Positions 34,283-46,369 of a stretch of DNA of 64,000 bases are shown here, piece by piece. The notes beneath the pieces are model-generated. The model was not told the origin of the DNA, ran no database searches, and worked only from the letters and a program-made list of their open reading frames with translations. The stretch comes from Tetracladium setigerum (Eukaryota > Ascomycota > Leotiomycetes > Helotiales), in NCBI GenBank assembly GCA_031472005.1, contig PZJY01000006.1, positions 806,001 through 870,000 of the forward strand. Reading direction: 5' to 3'. Every line of letters begins with the position of its first letter. Position 1 is the first letter of the stretch. The position numbers were made by a program, and so were the translations under genes.

Positions 34283-36148
34283 ATGGCCGCGGTCAAGCAG
34301 CAAGTCTTGAACTGGCTGTACAGTGTGTTAACGAGTGTGAGTAGTGGGAACATTTTCTGGCAGGTCCAAATACATATCCCAATGCTGATTGCTATTGATA
34401 CAGGAGTACAAAGATGTAAACCGCACATATAACGACGTCGCTCAGACGCTTTCGCACTACTCGTCGTTGTCGCCGAGGACAGATGTCTACAGTAAGCCCA
34501 ATATAATGACTTCATCCACGATCAATGGCTGATCGCATCTGCAGCATACGAACACGGTGCGAATGCCCTCCTCCTCCATCTCTCAGGCACCCTCCCAGTC
34601 AACTTCCGAGGGACAACGTACCGCTTCCCTATATCATTATGGGTACCCCACGGCTATCCTCGCGAGGCGCCGCTAGCATATGTCACACCGATCGAAGGGA
34701 TGATGGTGAGGCCCGGACAGCATGTTGATCCGCAAGGGAAGATATACCATCCATACCTGGTCAACTGGGCAGAATATTGGGATGTGAGTTTTGGAGGACT
34801 CCCCGACTTGATATGTATGAACAGTTAGCTAACGGTGAACTATAGAAATCAAACGTCTTGGACTTCCTTGCAATTCTAAGGGATATCTTTGCGAAAGAGC
34901 CTCCTGTAATTGCTCGACAACAAGCTCCCCCATCCGGTCCCCCAGCTATTCGAACACCCCCTCCAATACCTCCTCTACCACCGGGTATTGGACGTCCTAC
35001 ATCTGTGGTATCTGTGTCGCCACATCCAGACAATCGTAATCAACCTCCACCACCTCCACCAAAACCTTCTCATGCTCCACAAGCTTCAATAGCTGGCGCA
35101 GGCCCATCGAGGTACGAGAGTGGCCCTCCATTACCGCCCTTGCCTCCCCAGAACGGGAATGAAGGCAATAGATATAGTGGTCCACCTCCTCTTCCACCAA
35201 ATTCACATGCCCATGCCCCACAAAGAAGCAGCAGTCTACGATACGAAACAGCTCCCCCACTTCCCCCGCAACCTCAAAGACAACCAAGCAGGAGAGACTC
35301 TTCATATACACCCGTCAGCCCTATGACGCCTCCCCAAGATCAATTTAGACGACCAGCGTACAATCAACAATACCAGCAATCGCCACAGCAATACACACAA
35401 ACTCCCTCTCAGAATAGGCAATCTCTTCCCCCTTCTTACAACCAACAACAACCTCCTCCCCAAAACATCCAACCTCAATGGCAACAACAACAGCCCCCAC
35501 AACAACAATACCAATTCCCTCCCTCTTCTTCCCAACCCCAACCCCAGCAACAACCCAAACCCACCAACCACCAATTGATCTCCTCTCCGACTCCCTAACC
35601 ATCCCCATCCCCTCCACCTCCTCAACCAACCTTGCCCCCCACCCATTCCCCCCAACCCGGAAAAAGACCTCCTCCTCCAAAAACTCGGCCAAGCCCTACA
35701 CTCACAACGCGCCCACACAAAATCCCAAACCACAACCTCCCTCCCCTCCCTCCTCGCCCAACACAAAGCCATGCTCACAACCCTCAACGCCATGACATCC
35801 GAACTTCAACAACTCGAAGTCACCTCCGCTCTCCTCACCTCCAACACCAACATTCTCCACGCCGCCCTGCGCTCAGCAGACTCTGTGATTGAGAATAGTG
35901 CACATCGAAAACCGCCTTCGGTGGATGAGTTGTTAGTTGCGCCGACGGTGGTGGGAAATCAGCTTTATGAGATGGTGAGTGAGGAGAGGAGTTTGGGAGA
36001 TGCTTTGTTTGTGCTTGGGAGGGCGGTGGAGAGGGGGAGAGTCAGTCCGGCGGTTTTTGCGAGGATGACGAGGGGGTTGGCGAGGGAGTGGTTTTTGAAG
36101 AAGGCGTTGGTGAAGAAGATTGGGAAGGGGATGGGTTTGGCTTCTTAA
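34283..36148 (+). CDS. VPS23: ESCRT-I subunit VPS23 (TSG101 homologue), two -1 frame breaks in the low-complexity linker
   Basis: Exons are 34283-34336, 34404-34491, 34545-34783 and 34846 onward. The UEV domain is spread over them: VLNWLYSVLTS, YKDVNRTYNDVAQTLSHY, NFRGTTYRFPISLWVPHGYP, YHPYLVNWAEYWD and LDFLAILRDIFAKEPPV. A Pro/Gln-rich linker follows, with PPPLPP motifs and poly-Gln coded by CAA. The frame then stops at 35598. The -1 frame carries PPIDLLSDSL, and the next -1 frame carries PNPEKDLLLQKLGQAL, a coiled coil (LTTLNAMTSELQQLEVTSALL) and the steadiness box (SVDELLVAPTVVGNQLYEMV...RGLAREWFLKKALVKKI) to the stop at 36148. No GT lies between 35358 and about 35900, so introns cannot explain the breaks. 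VPS23 binds ubiquitinated cargo at endosomes and works in the RIM101/PacC pH pathway. Confidence 0.9.
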
Positions 36149-36761
36149 GTGGTTTGAAGGCAGATGTAAGAATAGTAAATATTCAGAAATCTTTGTTTAC
36201 TGGAGCACTTGTGGTGCATATCACTCCTAGTCAGGTGCAGTATGGAAGTAAGGTCACACCACAGAATTCAATATTCGGAATCGTTCCAACACGGAAAACA
36301 TGTATTCCACAAACAGTTCCATTATCAATATTTAAACAGCCCTACTCGTAGGCCACCCACCACAGCACGTCTCTCACAAAACACATTTATTCTTCCTCCT
36401 TTCCTTTTCTCCCCCACCCAAACCCAAACTCAACACGCCAACACGCCCTCTACACAACATCATCATCCTCTTCATCTCGACAACCCTCACAGGTTTCGGC
36501 TCTCTCAACCTACAATCCGCCTCCTTTACCACCATCACAATCACATCCCCATCACCCTCCGAGCTCATCTCCCTAGCACGCCCTTCATCACCTCCCCGCT
36601 CCCATCTCCATCCATCAAAGTAGAAGAACTTGAAGAAAAAGCTGACATACCAGCCTCCCCACCACCATCGTCTGCACCATCCATCAAAGCCTTCTTCGTC
36701 AGAAGTCTTGAATTCCATTTCTCAATTAACAGCTTCCTCTTAATCACTCGAGTTGCTTGAT
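36149..36761. other. Convergent intergenic region
   Basis: A 183-codon plus-strand frame (36209-36760) is a Pro/His/Ser-rich low-complexity translation with a mirror frame on the minus strand. Neither has domain or splice support, so I do not call a gene. Confidence 0.45.
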
Positions 36762-38707
36762 CTAGTTCATTGTATGAATCGGCAGTATCTTTCTTGCTCG
36801 AATCGAGGTTTGTGGGGGTTGGTGAATGATGGCCTTATGGGACAGGTGAAGCGCAGTAGTCAGCGATTTGCTATGTTGGCGAGGAGGAAGAGGAGGAGAA
36901 TTCATACTGTCTTGTGCTTTATCTTTGGCCTTGGGGAGATTTTTTGTTCTGTTTTGTCCTGTAGGAGTGTTTTTGTCTGTGTGTGTGCTCCAGGGGTGAT
37001 TGTTGTGGGTTTGGGGTTTGGATGGTGAAGGTACTTCTGTTCTGTCAACGCAGACTGCCGCCGAAACTAGTACTGTCTTAGGAGAGATGACGGAATCAAT
37101 TCGAGGGGAGGGACGGCTAGGGCTGATGAAGTATGTTGGGGCTTTCCGGCGACATTGCTGTCTACTCGTCGGGGCTGGAGTAGTGTTTTCCACCATGGTA
37201 GGTGTATCTTTGGTAGAAATTCCATGTTCAAACAGGCCTCTCATTCTGGCCACTCTTGAAGTGGATTCTTGTCCGTTTGGGGTTATTCGACTTTTGAACT
37301 GGCTGTTACTTCCTTGTCCTTTCGGCGTTTCAATGCCTTTTGAGCTGTCGAACTTTGCTCTTGACTTCTGCTCTTCAGGTTCTCGAGAGACTTCCCTCTG
37401 TGTATCCATGCTAATCGGAGGGGGCTTTCCAGCTATATCATTGATGTATCTCTTACTTGCTCTGAGGGCTGTCTCTTGTGCCCCTGGTTGCAGGATTCTC
37501 TGCGTCAATTCCAAAGTATACTGAGAATTTTGCTCAAGTTGGAGTCCTCTCATTCGACTTGCCACTGGTGGATGTGATGACTTCACACTCCGAACGGGAG
37601 ATTGTTCAAACGTTCTTTCTCTCTGTTCTATAGACTGACTGTTGTTATATTGACGACCAGACGGAGCCAGTCTCAGAAATGACGCTAGAGGAGAGGGTGA
37701 TCTGCCGAAAGGGTTTGGTGTCGTTTGACTGAAATCAACATTCCGCTTCTTCTGCACTACGATTGGAGAGAACTTCGTTGGTGTATCAGGCTCCACCACT
37801 TTCTTCCCTGACAAAGTTCTTTGCGAGCCAGGTGTATTCGTTAAGGAGAAAGTGTTGTTGTTTCTTGTGCATATTTGGGGTAGAGGTGTTCTTGGTGCGT
37901 CGATGGGAGGTAAGACGACCCCAGTTCGGGCTCTTGAGTCTACTGCTATACAGAAAATGATGATTATTAGTTGATGTAATCTGGACAAAGAAAGAAGATT
38001 GGCTTACAGCCATCGAAAAAGCTGATGATGTCCCGAATCGCTCTAAGTGGTGTCTTCTTTCTTCCCTTTTCCAACTCTTGAGATGTCCAGTTACGTTGGG
38101 TAACTGCTGGCAATTCGGATGGGCTATTGTATATTCCACTGAGGCGCTTCGTTGGGGGTGAGTTATAGGAAGTAATAGGAGTGGCTACTGATTGTAATTC
38201 GGGTATGCATGACTTGGTGTGAGAAGTCTTCGCGTAAGTATTCGATGTGGTGCCAATTGCAGTATAGTCATTTGCAGTCGTGAAGCCTCTAGCTATGCTT
38301 TCTTCTCTCGGACCGAAGATGTTTATGAAGTTACTCTGTGTCCTCCCTCTTGCCGTCGCCGTATCGACATGTCTCTGAAGTGGAATAGTTCGTCCCAGCG
38401 ATTCTCTGTACGGCAAACTCAAAGCATCAAGAGCTTCGAATTTGCTTATTACAGAGAAGAAGTTGAAGGAAGAGGCAGCCGGAAGTCTATGGGATGATGG
38501 CAGCGTGGGATGGTTTTCGGAAGAGTACCTAGTCGTCGCTCTTTGCTGCTGATAGGATCGAGTTTGCGAGCGGCCAAGTGCTGGCCGTGAAGACGATGAC
38601 TGGCCGATATTCCTCCCATAATGATACATGTCTATTCCTACATCTGGAATGGCGATGTACGCAGTAAGGATGGTCGCAGTGTCTGAGTTGCGGTGCCGAA
38701 GATTCAC
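36762..38707 (-). CDS. Disordered Ser/Pro/Arg-rich protein of unknown function
   Basis: Two exons, 38707-38008 and 37945-36762, join over a 62-nt intron (GTAAGC donor, TATAG acceptor) to give up to 627 residues; the Met codon at 38629 is an alternative start. The one stretch that looks folded spans the splice: KKTPLRAIRDIISFFDGSVD. Most of the rest is predicted disordered, with many S/T-P pairs (DAPRTPLPQ, EPDTPTKFSP, NPFGRSPSP) and repeated short words such as SRMRGLQLEQ and ARMRGLFEHG. The S/T-P density suggests a phosphorylated nuclear or cytoskeletal scaffold, but this is guesswork. I do not recognise a family. Confidence 0.65.
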
Positions 38708-39130
38708 TGAAATGTTGATGCGGATAAAAGGGTAGTAGTGCGTGTCACTGGAGAGGCTGGATTGATGAATGAAAGAATATATTTGCGAGGATCAAGATCT
38801 AGAAGTTCTCAACTCAAGGACGGGTGACGCGGATCCGGATGAGAAACCAATTAAGAAGGGAAGGGCGCTCACGTCGTCACTTCCAGAAATTTGTGCCAGA
38901 TTAACCTTGAATTCCCACGGCTATGCTGCCATGGTGAGCTCCCTATCTACAATCAAGGGGAGAAAAAATTTATGTGCAAGGTTCTACCAATGCCCATCAT
39001 CTGCTGAAATAGCAGGCCAGTCCAATATGTAATGCGTTTCTCACTAATATCTACCCTTCGCCATCGCCCACATTTCCTCTTCTCTCCAAGTCTACCAATA
39101 AAGAATCCTCATAGCTTGAGTAACCACAAA
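38708..39130. other. Intergenic, no gene recognised
   Basis: Promoter side of the disordered-protein gene and 3' flank of STE2. The 87-codon plus-strand frame (38769-39032) has no motif. Confidence 0.5.
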
Positions 39131-40459
39131 TTATTGGCTCTTGGTAACTTCGTAAGAGTGGCCAACACGGATTCCCATTCTTTCGAGATCCATTTCTGTG
39201 CTGTCTCGGTGGCCTGATGAAGGAGGGGCATGCTCAATGACTGTGTCGATCGTGGTCTTGTTGAGTGGTACAATACTTCCCTTTCGTTCTTCGGAACCCC
39301 TTCAATAAAAGTTAGTCTAATGTCTCAGTAGAAAGTCTAAACAGAAGGAACATATGCTATGTGTATTGGTTCTTACATGACGGTGGACGATTGGCTGCCA
39401 AATCGAATGGTTGGCTTTGAACCACATCTTGAAGATTGATTTCCTGCTCTAATGGATTCTCGGAGCGACTCTTCTTCTTCCTGGTCTGCCATTCTGGCCC
39501 ACAAAGACGATAGAGGAAGAAGGAGGGCAGTCACTGTCAAAGTCACCGTGCCTGCTTCGGGGAATCTATCGGGCTCAGTGTACTGGAGAATTGCGAAGAT
39601 AGCTGAAACAATGTCAGTTCACCGAAGTAAAGAAGATGAATACAAATTAAATGGTCGAGCAAGAGAATAAACTTACAAGGAATCAGCATGGTGCAACCAC
39701 TCATAATTGCAAGCACTCGTAATGTGCTATATCGTCTCCAACCATTGCGGTGTCGGGTGACACATGTGTAGACCAACTTGTAGCAGAAAATCGAAGAGAA
39801 CCACCAGATAACAAGCGTGCTTGTAACCAAAGATCCAGTTCGAAGATACTGGTTGGGGTAGATAATTGCACCCATAATGGCTTGTGAGTTGGTGACCATT
39901 TGTGCGAAGCGGAAACCGATAGAGAGGAGTACCACAATGAGGGAAGCAGCGATGAGAGGCCAAGCAAATTTCCGGTCCATAACCTTACAGACAGCATGAG
40001 CTTGAAACATCAAAGATGCATTGACCGTGGTGAGCATGATCAGTGGGAAGATGGTTGCTGCGACACTGAGACGATAGGCCGAAGCGGGTACATCTGAAAA
40101 GTCGCCAGAGTATTGATTGTAGAATTGAACCCATGGGCTCACCAAGAAGAGGACCAGGAAGAGACCACGGATAACTCCGAAGACGAGTGAGAGGAAGTTG
40201 AGAATGAAGATGGGCTGGAGGTAATTTTTGCGAGAGGTCAAGACCAGCAAGACGATGGCCATGATCAGACAAGCTCCCATCTGAGTCGAGTACAGGATTC
40301 CCACTTTGTTTGGTAGAGGTTGTATGAGTTGATATCACCCATGGTGATGAAGAGGTCGGTAACACCATCCGCAGCCTTGTAGGTCATATTTTGGTTGTGG
40401 AGGTCGAAAGGTACACCACTTGAAGCGTCTGTACCACCGTTGGAGTTGGTCGAAGACAT
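39131..40459 (-). CDS. STE2: Alpha-factor-type pheromone receptor, class D GPCR (STE2/PRE-2), one -1 frame break
   Basis: Exons 40459-39677, 39602-39377 and 39299-39131 encode about 392 residues. The N-terminus has two N-glycosylation sequons candidates around HNQNMTYKA. Seven hydrophobic segments follow, beginning MGACLIMAIVLLVLTSRKNY, with TM7 containing LLLPLSSLWARMAD, the LPLSSxWA signature of Ste2. The cytoplasmic tail is about 90 residues, acidic and Ser/Thr-rich, suited to phosphorylation-dependent down-regulation. Ste2 detects the alpha-factor-like peptide pheromone and signals through Gpa1 to the mating MAPK cascade; in plant-associated fungi it also guides hyphal growth. The first 52 codons lie in one frame (to LYQTK) and the rest in the -1 frame (VGILYSTQ), with the break near 40307 at an AAAG run and no room for an intron. 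A missing base is the simplest explanation. Confidence 0.9.
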
Positions 40460-42013
40460 ATTGCGTTAAGTCTGAGTAGTTCGCAACGTCAGAGAAGTGA
40501 TTTTGGAAGGTTGTAAAAAAAGAATGGCTGACCGAAGAGTCAAAACTGTAAGGAAAAGTCGGCCGATGTTAGAGAAGGGGAAATGTCTGTCGAAGAGTTG
40601 TTGAAGGAAGATCTGGCAGAGCAGAATATTGAAGATGTACCCTTCGAGGTACTTAAGCAAGTCAACAGGTCGATGAGGATAATATGAGAAGGCTCGCCTG
40701 TGAACAATGCACCACCCCCTTCGGCCATGAGATTGTCTCCCCAAGGGGGGTATTATGCAGCGGGAGTGATTATGATGCAGAATAATGATAAAGAGAAGAA
40801 TGATGAAGGCTCATATTGTTCATGAGAAGAGTTGAAAGTGATTGAATCGAGGATGCAAACTCGCAAACAGCAAACGTGAGTCTCAGTCGCTCCCGTTCCC
40901 TTGATATTGTTTTCCCGGCCTGACAGAGAACAATACGAAGCAGCGCGGAAGGATGCGGTAGATCCTCCGACCTAGATTTACACCACAAGCAATGCTGAAC
41001 GGCAATCCTGAGACTTCTCGGAATCAGCCTCAAATACAGATATAGGAACAAGAACATGATAAGGAAAAAGCTGGATCAGACTGCGACTTCGTGCTGAATT
41101 TCGAGATGATCAAGTGTATGGGTGAAACGCAGGACCAGGGGAATATTCCGTTGGGTGGGTTCCAGTCACGTGATATCCACCACATCTCAGCAAATCTGTG
41201 AAAGAAAGGCAATCTCCAAATCGAGGACCCCGACAATAAAGGGATAAAACCTGATCAATCCTATATTAGAGTATGGGATGCGGTCTTGCAAGAGAATCGT
41301 GTTGCCGAAAGGTTAATACCTTATTTTACAGCGGTGCACGTGCAAGCAAGTGTGAAGAGAGCTGGTATACCTCACCAAGAACTTGAGAACATCGGCTGAA
41401 ATAGGTCTCGGGTGATGATTTTCCGGGTTTTAAGATATCCAATGCACAATTGACATGTCTCGGAAGCAAGAGCAGCTCTATTGGATATTTGCCATGAGTT
41501 TACTATTGTATTGGTAGGGAAGCAAGGGAATCTTCTTCAATAGCCTACCATAAACTCTAATCCTCTCCGTAGCCCCAGAACAGGGATACTAGCATTTGAA
41601 AGAAACACTCCAGATCTCGATTCCTGAGCATGTAGGCGGAAAGGAAACACAGGTGTGCTTGATCCACCCTTCGATAAGTCGAATGTACTAATTTCCGAAA
41701 GACCTTCCCGCAGACTTATATTGAGGAGAAAGCCACCATTCAATAAACGCTCTCGTAGAACCAAAGAGTGGTCCATTCATATCTTTCAAGCTATTTTTGA
41801 GACTACGGATTCTTCAGAAATCAGTCATGAGGGCGGAAGCACCAAGGTCTTAAGCAAACCCTTTACCATTCTACTTATTCTACGCCAATTCTTGTTATGC
41901 CGAACATGAACAAGATGGACTATTTGTTAAGAACACAACATTTACAGCAGCGAAACTATTTGAGCAACCATGATCAGCATATAATCAACCTTTAAAGAGA
42001 ACCATAGCTCCAC
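40460..42013. other. Intergenic, no gene recognised
   Basis: The first 300 bases are probably the promoter and leader of STE2. Short open frames on both strands (for example 41537-41776 minus and 41655-41909 plus, which overlap) have no motif. Confidence 0.5.
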
Positions 42014-42921
42014 TTACGCTGCAGTCGCCGCAAATACCTCAATTCTCCTCGCATTAGTCATCGAGGCCAGAGCCAGAGCAAAACATGCGGAGAAGATAGC
42101 AATTATCCCAAGTCGGGCTCTATCAGACTGAACAATGAAAAGAGTAACCACGGAGCAGATCGGAAGAAGTGAAGCTACGACCGTCACCAGAATGCCAAGG
42201 ATGGACTCAAGAGCCGATTCTTTGTAATGATAGATCCCGGAACCGATATCGTCTGGCAATGGTTCCTTGTCTCTTATTAATAAGGGGAGCAAAAAACGAT
42301 TGCGGAAGGCTGTGCGAGACTCACTTTGAATGTCTTTCCCAAAAAGTGGTGATAGCGAGGAATCAGAGACTCAGTGAACCATCGTGAGAATAAATCTGGT
42401 GGTGAACGAGGCTTGATGGCTATCAGGTCTTTCTCAGTCTTCGCGTCCCAGGCGTCGCGGTCAATTCCGAGCAGCGGAAATGATCCCATGCCTGGTCTTC
42501 GGAACCAGCTTCTCAGAAAGTCAACATCGTATTGTCTTGGCTGCTCTAGTTTGGCGAGAGAGACTTGTTTCAATAGCAAGTCATCTAATGATGCATTTCG
42601 TCAATTAAGTTTGACGAGATGATTTTATTGGAGAAACTTACTGTAGAGATCTAGCTTTTCGCTGAGCTCAGAGAACTTTTGCCATTGCTCCAAGTCTTCT
42701 TCTCCCCCTGTTTGGCTCAATGACCACCAATCTGTTGCATGAAAGACTCGGTCTCCGTGAGTTGCATCTCTTTTAGCTAGCTCTTTAACTTCTGAGTCAA
42801 GGTGTATGATTTCAGCTTGCAGATACAAAAGCCTTTGTGTGTTAAGCTCTCGGAATCGTCGTAGAATAGCAAATTCTTCCTGACTTCCCATAAAGTGCGC
42901 CACTTTCGCATATCCTTCCAT
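42014..42921 (-). CDS. DUF6594 membrane protein
   Basis: Exons 42921-42642, 42584-42325 and 42265-42014 give 263 residues with consistent phases. The start MEGYAKVAHFMGSQEEFAIL and RRFRELNTQRLLYLQAEI are the conserved N-terminal helices of the fungal DUF6594 family. The middle RQYDVDFLRSWFRRP and the Trp/Asp-rich segment also fit. The C-terminus has hydrophobic helices (SILGILVTVVASLLPICSVV and LGIIAIFSACFALALASM) followed by RRIEVFAATAA, the usual ending. The family is large in Pezizomycotina and its function is unknown; members are probably anchored in an inner membrane with the long N-terminal part cytosolic. Confidence 0.85.
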
Positions 42922-43500
42922 GTTGACGAGGCTACCACGTCTCAGAGTCGCTATAGCAGGGATTTCAGATCTCTTTTTATGAGTATGAATTTTCCTGATC
43001 GGTGTGCCGAATGGGGCGAAAATGCATTGCGCCTACATGAAAGACCATGCAAGGCTGGCGAATCCGGAAGGCTGTGTATGACAAGGTGTACACACCTGTG
43101 TTTTTGAGGGCATTCTAACAAACATGTTGATACCCTTGACACAGCCTCGTCGAAAGAGATAAAAGTCGACGTGGCGCCAGTATGATTTATAGCACACCCC
43201 CCTGATACATCTAGCTCGCGCCCAAAAAACAAGGTGGTGAGGCATCGAAGAACAGGTGACCAGCAGTATTATCATCATCAACCACTAAAAGAAGACCTTC
43301 CATTTATGTCTTATCAGGTCGTGATTTATAAAATTGAGGTCCAGCCGCACCATGGTATGTTGTCTTCTCTTGATCGCAACTAATATCAAAATTTTGATCG
43401 TCGCCGTTTGAATCTAGGACAGGGGAGTGATTCTAGAATTGCGCATCGACAATATTTTCCACAGTCGACGTGTAGATCGTCGTCACCCCAGCAAGTAAAC
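42922..43500. other. Divergent intergenic region
   Basis: Promoters of the DUF6594 gene (minus) and the retropepsin-like gene (plus). Minus-strand frames at 42951-43281 lack motifs. The reading frame of the next gene is open from 43408, so a longer N-terminus is possible. Confidence 0.45.
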
Positions 43501-44427
43501 ATGTCGAAGAGCTATGACAACTACGAGGAAAAGTTTGCGCGTTTGACTCCAGAACAAATAAGAGAATTCGATGTGCAAAGGCTGGATAGGCAGCGAATGC
43601 TTGCTATGGGTTTCGCAGTTACTGGCGTTGCTGCTTCACCAGAACAAGAAATATACAATGAGGTTATGAGCCGGAGGCAGAGCCAGGGAATGCGTGCACC
43701 AGACTCGCAGGCAGCTCCTGTAAGACTTCTTGGAGATAGATCTGGTTGTAGATAAACGGCTGACTGTGTTTCTGTTTAATCAGAGCGAGGTGGAAAGAGA
43801 GGAAGGGTTCGACGGGGACACAGGAGACATCGAGTATAAATTGGTCAAAATACACTGCCCAAAGGATGGACGTCTTTATGAAGTGACAGTGATCGAGGAC
43901 TCTGGATGCCCAGTCAACTTTATCTCCCCCAATCTAGCTAGAAGGTACAGCTTAGCCATATCGCCGACTCCACCGGTCGAGCTCAATACCTGGACAGGTA
44001 CCTTCACATCTACGCAAGGAGCCTTCGTGACTTGGATTGGGAAAAGCGGCAAGCCTGGAACAGATTGGTTCTACATCGCACCTGAGAGCGCTCCGCCTGA
44101 TATTCAGATGGCTGTCGGCAAAAAGTTCATGAGCATGCACCCAGACGCCTTCAACAATCAAAAGCTGCTGCCGCCCGCTCTGTTGACGGTTGCAGCTAAA
44201 ATGAAAGTAGGTCGAAGAATATCGCCGTTTTTGAGAGAATATAAACTGACTTGGTATCAAAGAAAGAAGAGTCATCGCAGATTCGGGCCCGTGAAACAAT
44301 CGCCAATTCCCAGTCAGCGGTGATCGAGGGTAGGAGAAAGGAGGCTAAGCAGATTCGAGAAGAACAGAAACCGAAGCCGAAGCCAACAGGCTCCAGTTCG
44401 AGGAATTCGAATGCCCCAAAATCTTAG
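43501..44427 (+). CDS. Small retropepsin-like (DSG-motif) domain protein, putative
   Basis: Exons 43501-43719, 43784-44206 and 44263-44427 give 268 residues. The first 75 residues are helical and charged (SYDNYEEKFARLTPEQIREF). The central part reads LYEVTVIEDSGCPVNFISPN, where D-S-G followed by hydrophobic residues is the shape of the active-site loop of retroviral-type aspartic proteases, and continues with beta-rich sequence ending at VGKKFM. The C-terminus is a charged Lys/Glu helix with KPKPKP. No reverse transcriptase, integrase or gag part is nearby, and the gene has three properly spliced exons, so it is not a recent retroelement. It may be a domesticated or independently acquired protease-fold domain. 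Catalytic activity and the family assignment are inferred. Confidence 0.6.
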
Positions 44428-45350
44428 AGAGTATGTAATAGAATTGAAGAGCTTGGAAGATGAAAGAAAAGCGCACAACTGCCACTTGAGCATCGTGGGA
44501 CGTTGAGGAGACGTTTTATGTTCTGATATCTGGCGACAAGTGTAATTGCCAATCCCGAGATCTGCAGAGCACGTGAGACTACTGTAGCCTTTCAGTCCTA
44601 CTCGTACAATATGCGCAGTCCAGTAAGAGTAGTCTGATCGATCGATATTGAGACTCGATTGCGTCTGTAGCGATTGGTAGGCGGGTGATGCTTGTTCAAC
44701 ATCAAAGGCTTCTTATTGAAGAGCTTCTTTTCCGCGTGTCATAAACATTAATATAATGAATCTCAAAGCGGTTTGTTACGTACGCATTCTATCTGAATAG
44801 ACTGGCCTCATGGAGGAGGGTGGTATAGATGATATCGACTTGGATGAGTTCCGTTTCCTACCTACACGGTCTTGCTTGCCAAGGAATATCATAGTCGCCG
44901 AGGTATCTGCTAATCGCACCCCTAAGCTCTCCTTCCACCACCTCCCATCTCCCCCTCCCATCTCTCTTCCTGGACCGGCCTGACATTGGATCTGCAGCAG
45001 CCCTAGGAGATTGGCAGAGGTAGGCTGCGCTTGAGATATCTTCTTCCTCCTCACTCCGACACTCACGCCCGTACAGTGACTCATTCCGCTATCAAAATCC
45101 ATTACCGCAGTATTCGAGCCCACTTGCTTCCAGGATCGCAAATCCCGAGTAAAATAATAAGGCTTCCACGACTCCACTTGCTTCCCCGGCCACTACTACA
45201 CGCGCGACATCACTTTCCGCCCAGGAACGTAGGACCGCATAACTGACAAAGTAAAGTGCTGAGTGGCGACTACGATATCCATCGAGCGAGCCACTAGGAA
45301 TTGCCGGTGCCCGTCGACTCAATTCCCGAGATGACATAGGCCCTGATCGG
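44428..45350. other. Intergenic, no gene recognised
   Basis: A 133-codon minus frame (44776-45177) and overlapping short plus frames show no motif. The region is the 3' flank of the retropepsin-like gene and the promoter of the next gene. Confidence 0.5.
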
Positions 45351-46369
45351 ATGCCTTCTCCAGCATCGAGCCTAAAGGAAGATCAACTGGAGTTGGTCAA
45401 GTCTGCTCTAGGCAAAGCATTCGACAGGGGCACAACCTTCGGATCCCACGAGGATGTTACCAATTATCTCCAGAGAATAGGGCTCTCTGAAAGCCTGATC
45501 TCTGCGCACATCCCAGCGATATTCACCTGCTGGATTACTCTCCAGAATGAGCGACAGAAGAAGGGGCAAGTGCCATCTCCTCCACCTAGTGTAGGATTGC
45601 CATCGCCCAAACGGTCTTCAAATCGTAGTGTCAAAGGAGACAATTACGCACACAGAAATCCTCCCGTATTTCTCTCAGAGGTATGTTGCTCGTACACCGG
45701 CTGGCAGTTCAAATGTGTGCATCTTATTAATCGTAATCACCTTTAGGAGATAACTCCCATCAGCTTGTTTCGGCCGCGCTATAATTCCTTCGGCCTCGGT
45801 ACTATGAAGATCTGCGAGGGAAATATCAGTTACATATCAGAGAACGCTGTGCGAAGCAACGCCCTCGATCGCGACAAGCCAAGCATAGTTCTACAGTGGC
45901 AACATGTTGCAGGCAACGGACAATATTCCAATACCCGATGTATCGTCGTGAAAGAAGGATTTCTCCCGGATTGTAATATCGCTTTTGGCGAGAATTGTGG
46001 AACTGCAGACTCAGAGGACCTGGAAGAAGAAGAACAGGATACACATGACGATGAGAACCAGTCGACGATTTCAGATCAATCGCAACTGCGTGATATGGGT
46101 ATATGATACATTCCAGAGAACACAAGCGCTCGCTGACCAGAAGTCAAGTTAAGCAGGACTCCTTCGGAACGACGGAGTTGTCTCCATACATTTCGTCGGA
46201 AGAAGAACAAGCCCGTGTAATCCAGATTTCAGCTGCACTGAATGCCCAGACGGCTGTACAATTAGTTAAGATGAGTGGGATGACTACTTTACCACAACCA
46301 CTTCCACTTACAGTGGGCCGATTACATGAGCAATCGAGACTCACTGAGAGGACACGGAGAACGTCATAG
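45351..46369 (+). CDS. Hypothetical protein
   Basis: Exons 45351-45680, 45747-46098 and 46149-46369 give 300 residues. Introns are 66 and 50 nt with GTATGT and GTATAT donors, and both phases fit. The N-terminal 70 residues are a helical domain (LVKSALGKAFDRGTTFGSHE...YLQRIGL). A central beta-rich part (LGTMKICEGNISYISENAVR...PSIVLQWQHVAG) follows. An acidic stretch (EDLEEEEQDTHDDENQ) precedes a Ser/Thr- and Arg-rich C-terminus ending ERTRRTS. I do not recognise the family. The -20 context is unremarkable. The third exon rests only on splice motifs and frame continuity and is less certain than the first two. Confidence 0.6.

Noticed and set aside
35302..35793. 163-codon minus-strand open frame opposite VPS23
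   Set aside because: Its Arg/Gly/Leu-rich translation is the mirror of the Pro/Gln-rich linker, with no domain or splice context.
36209..36760. 183-codon plus-strand frame and a 114-codon minus-strand frame opposite it
   Set aside because: Low-complexity sequence read on both strands, with no motif; it lies between two 3' ends.
43501..44427. Active retrotransposon at the retropepsin-like gene
   Set aside because: No LTRs, gag, reverse transcriptase or integrase are visible, and the gene has three spliced exons.
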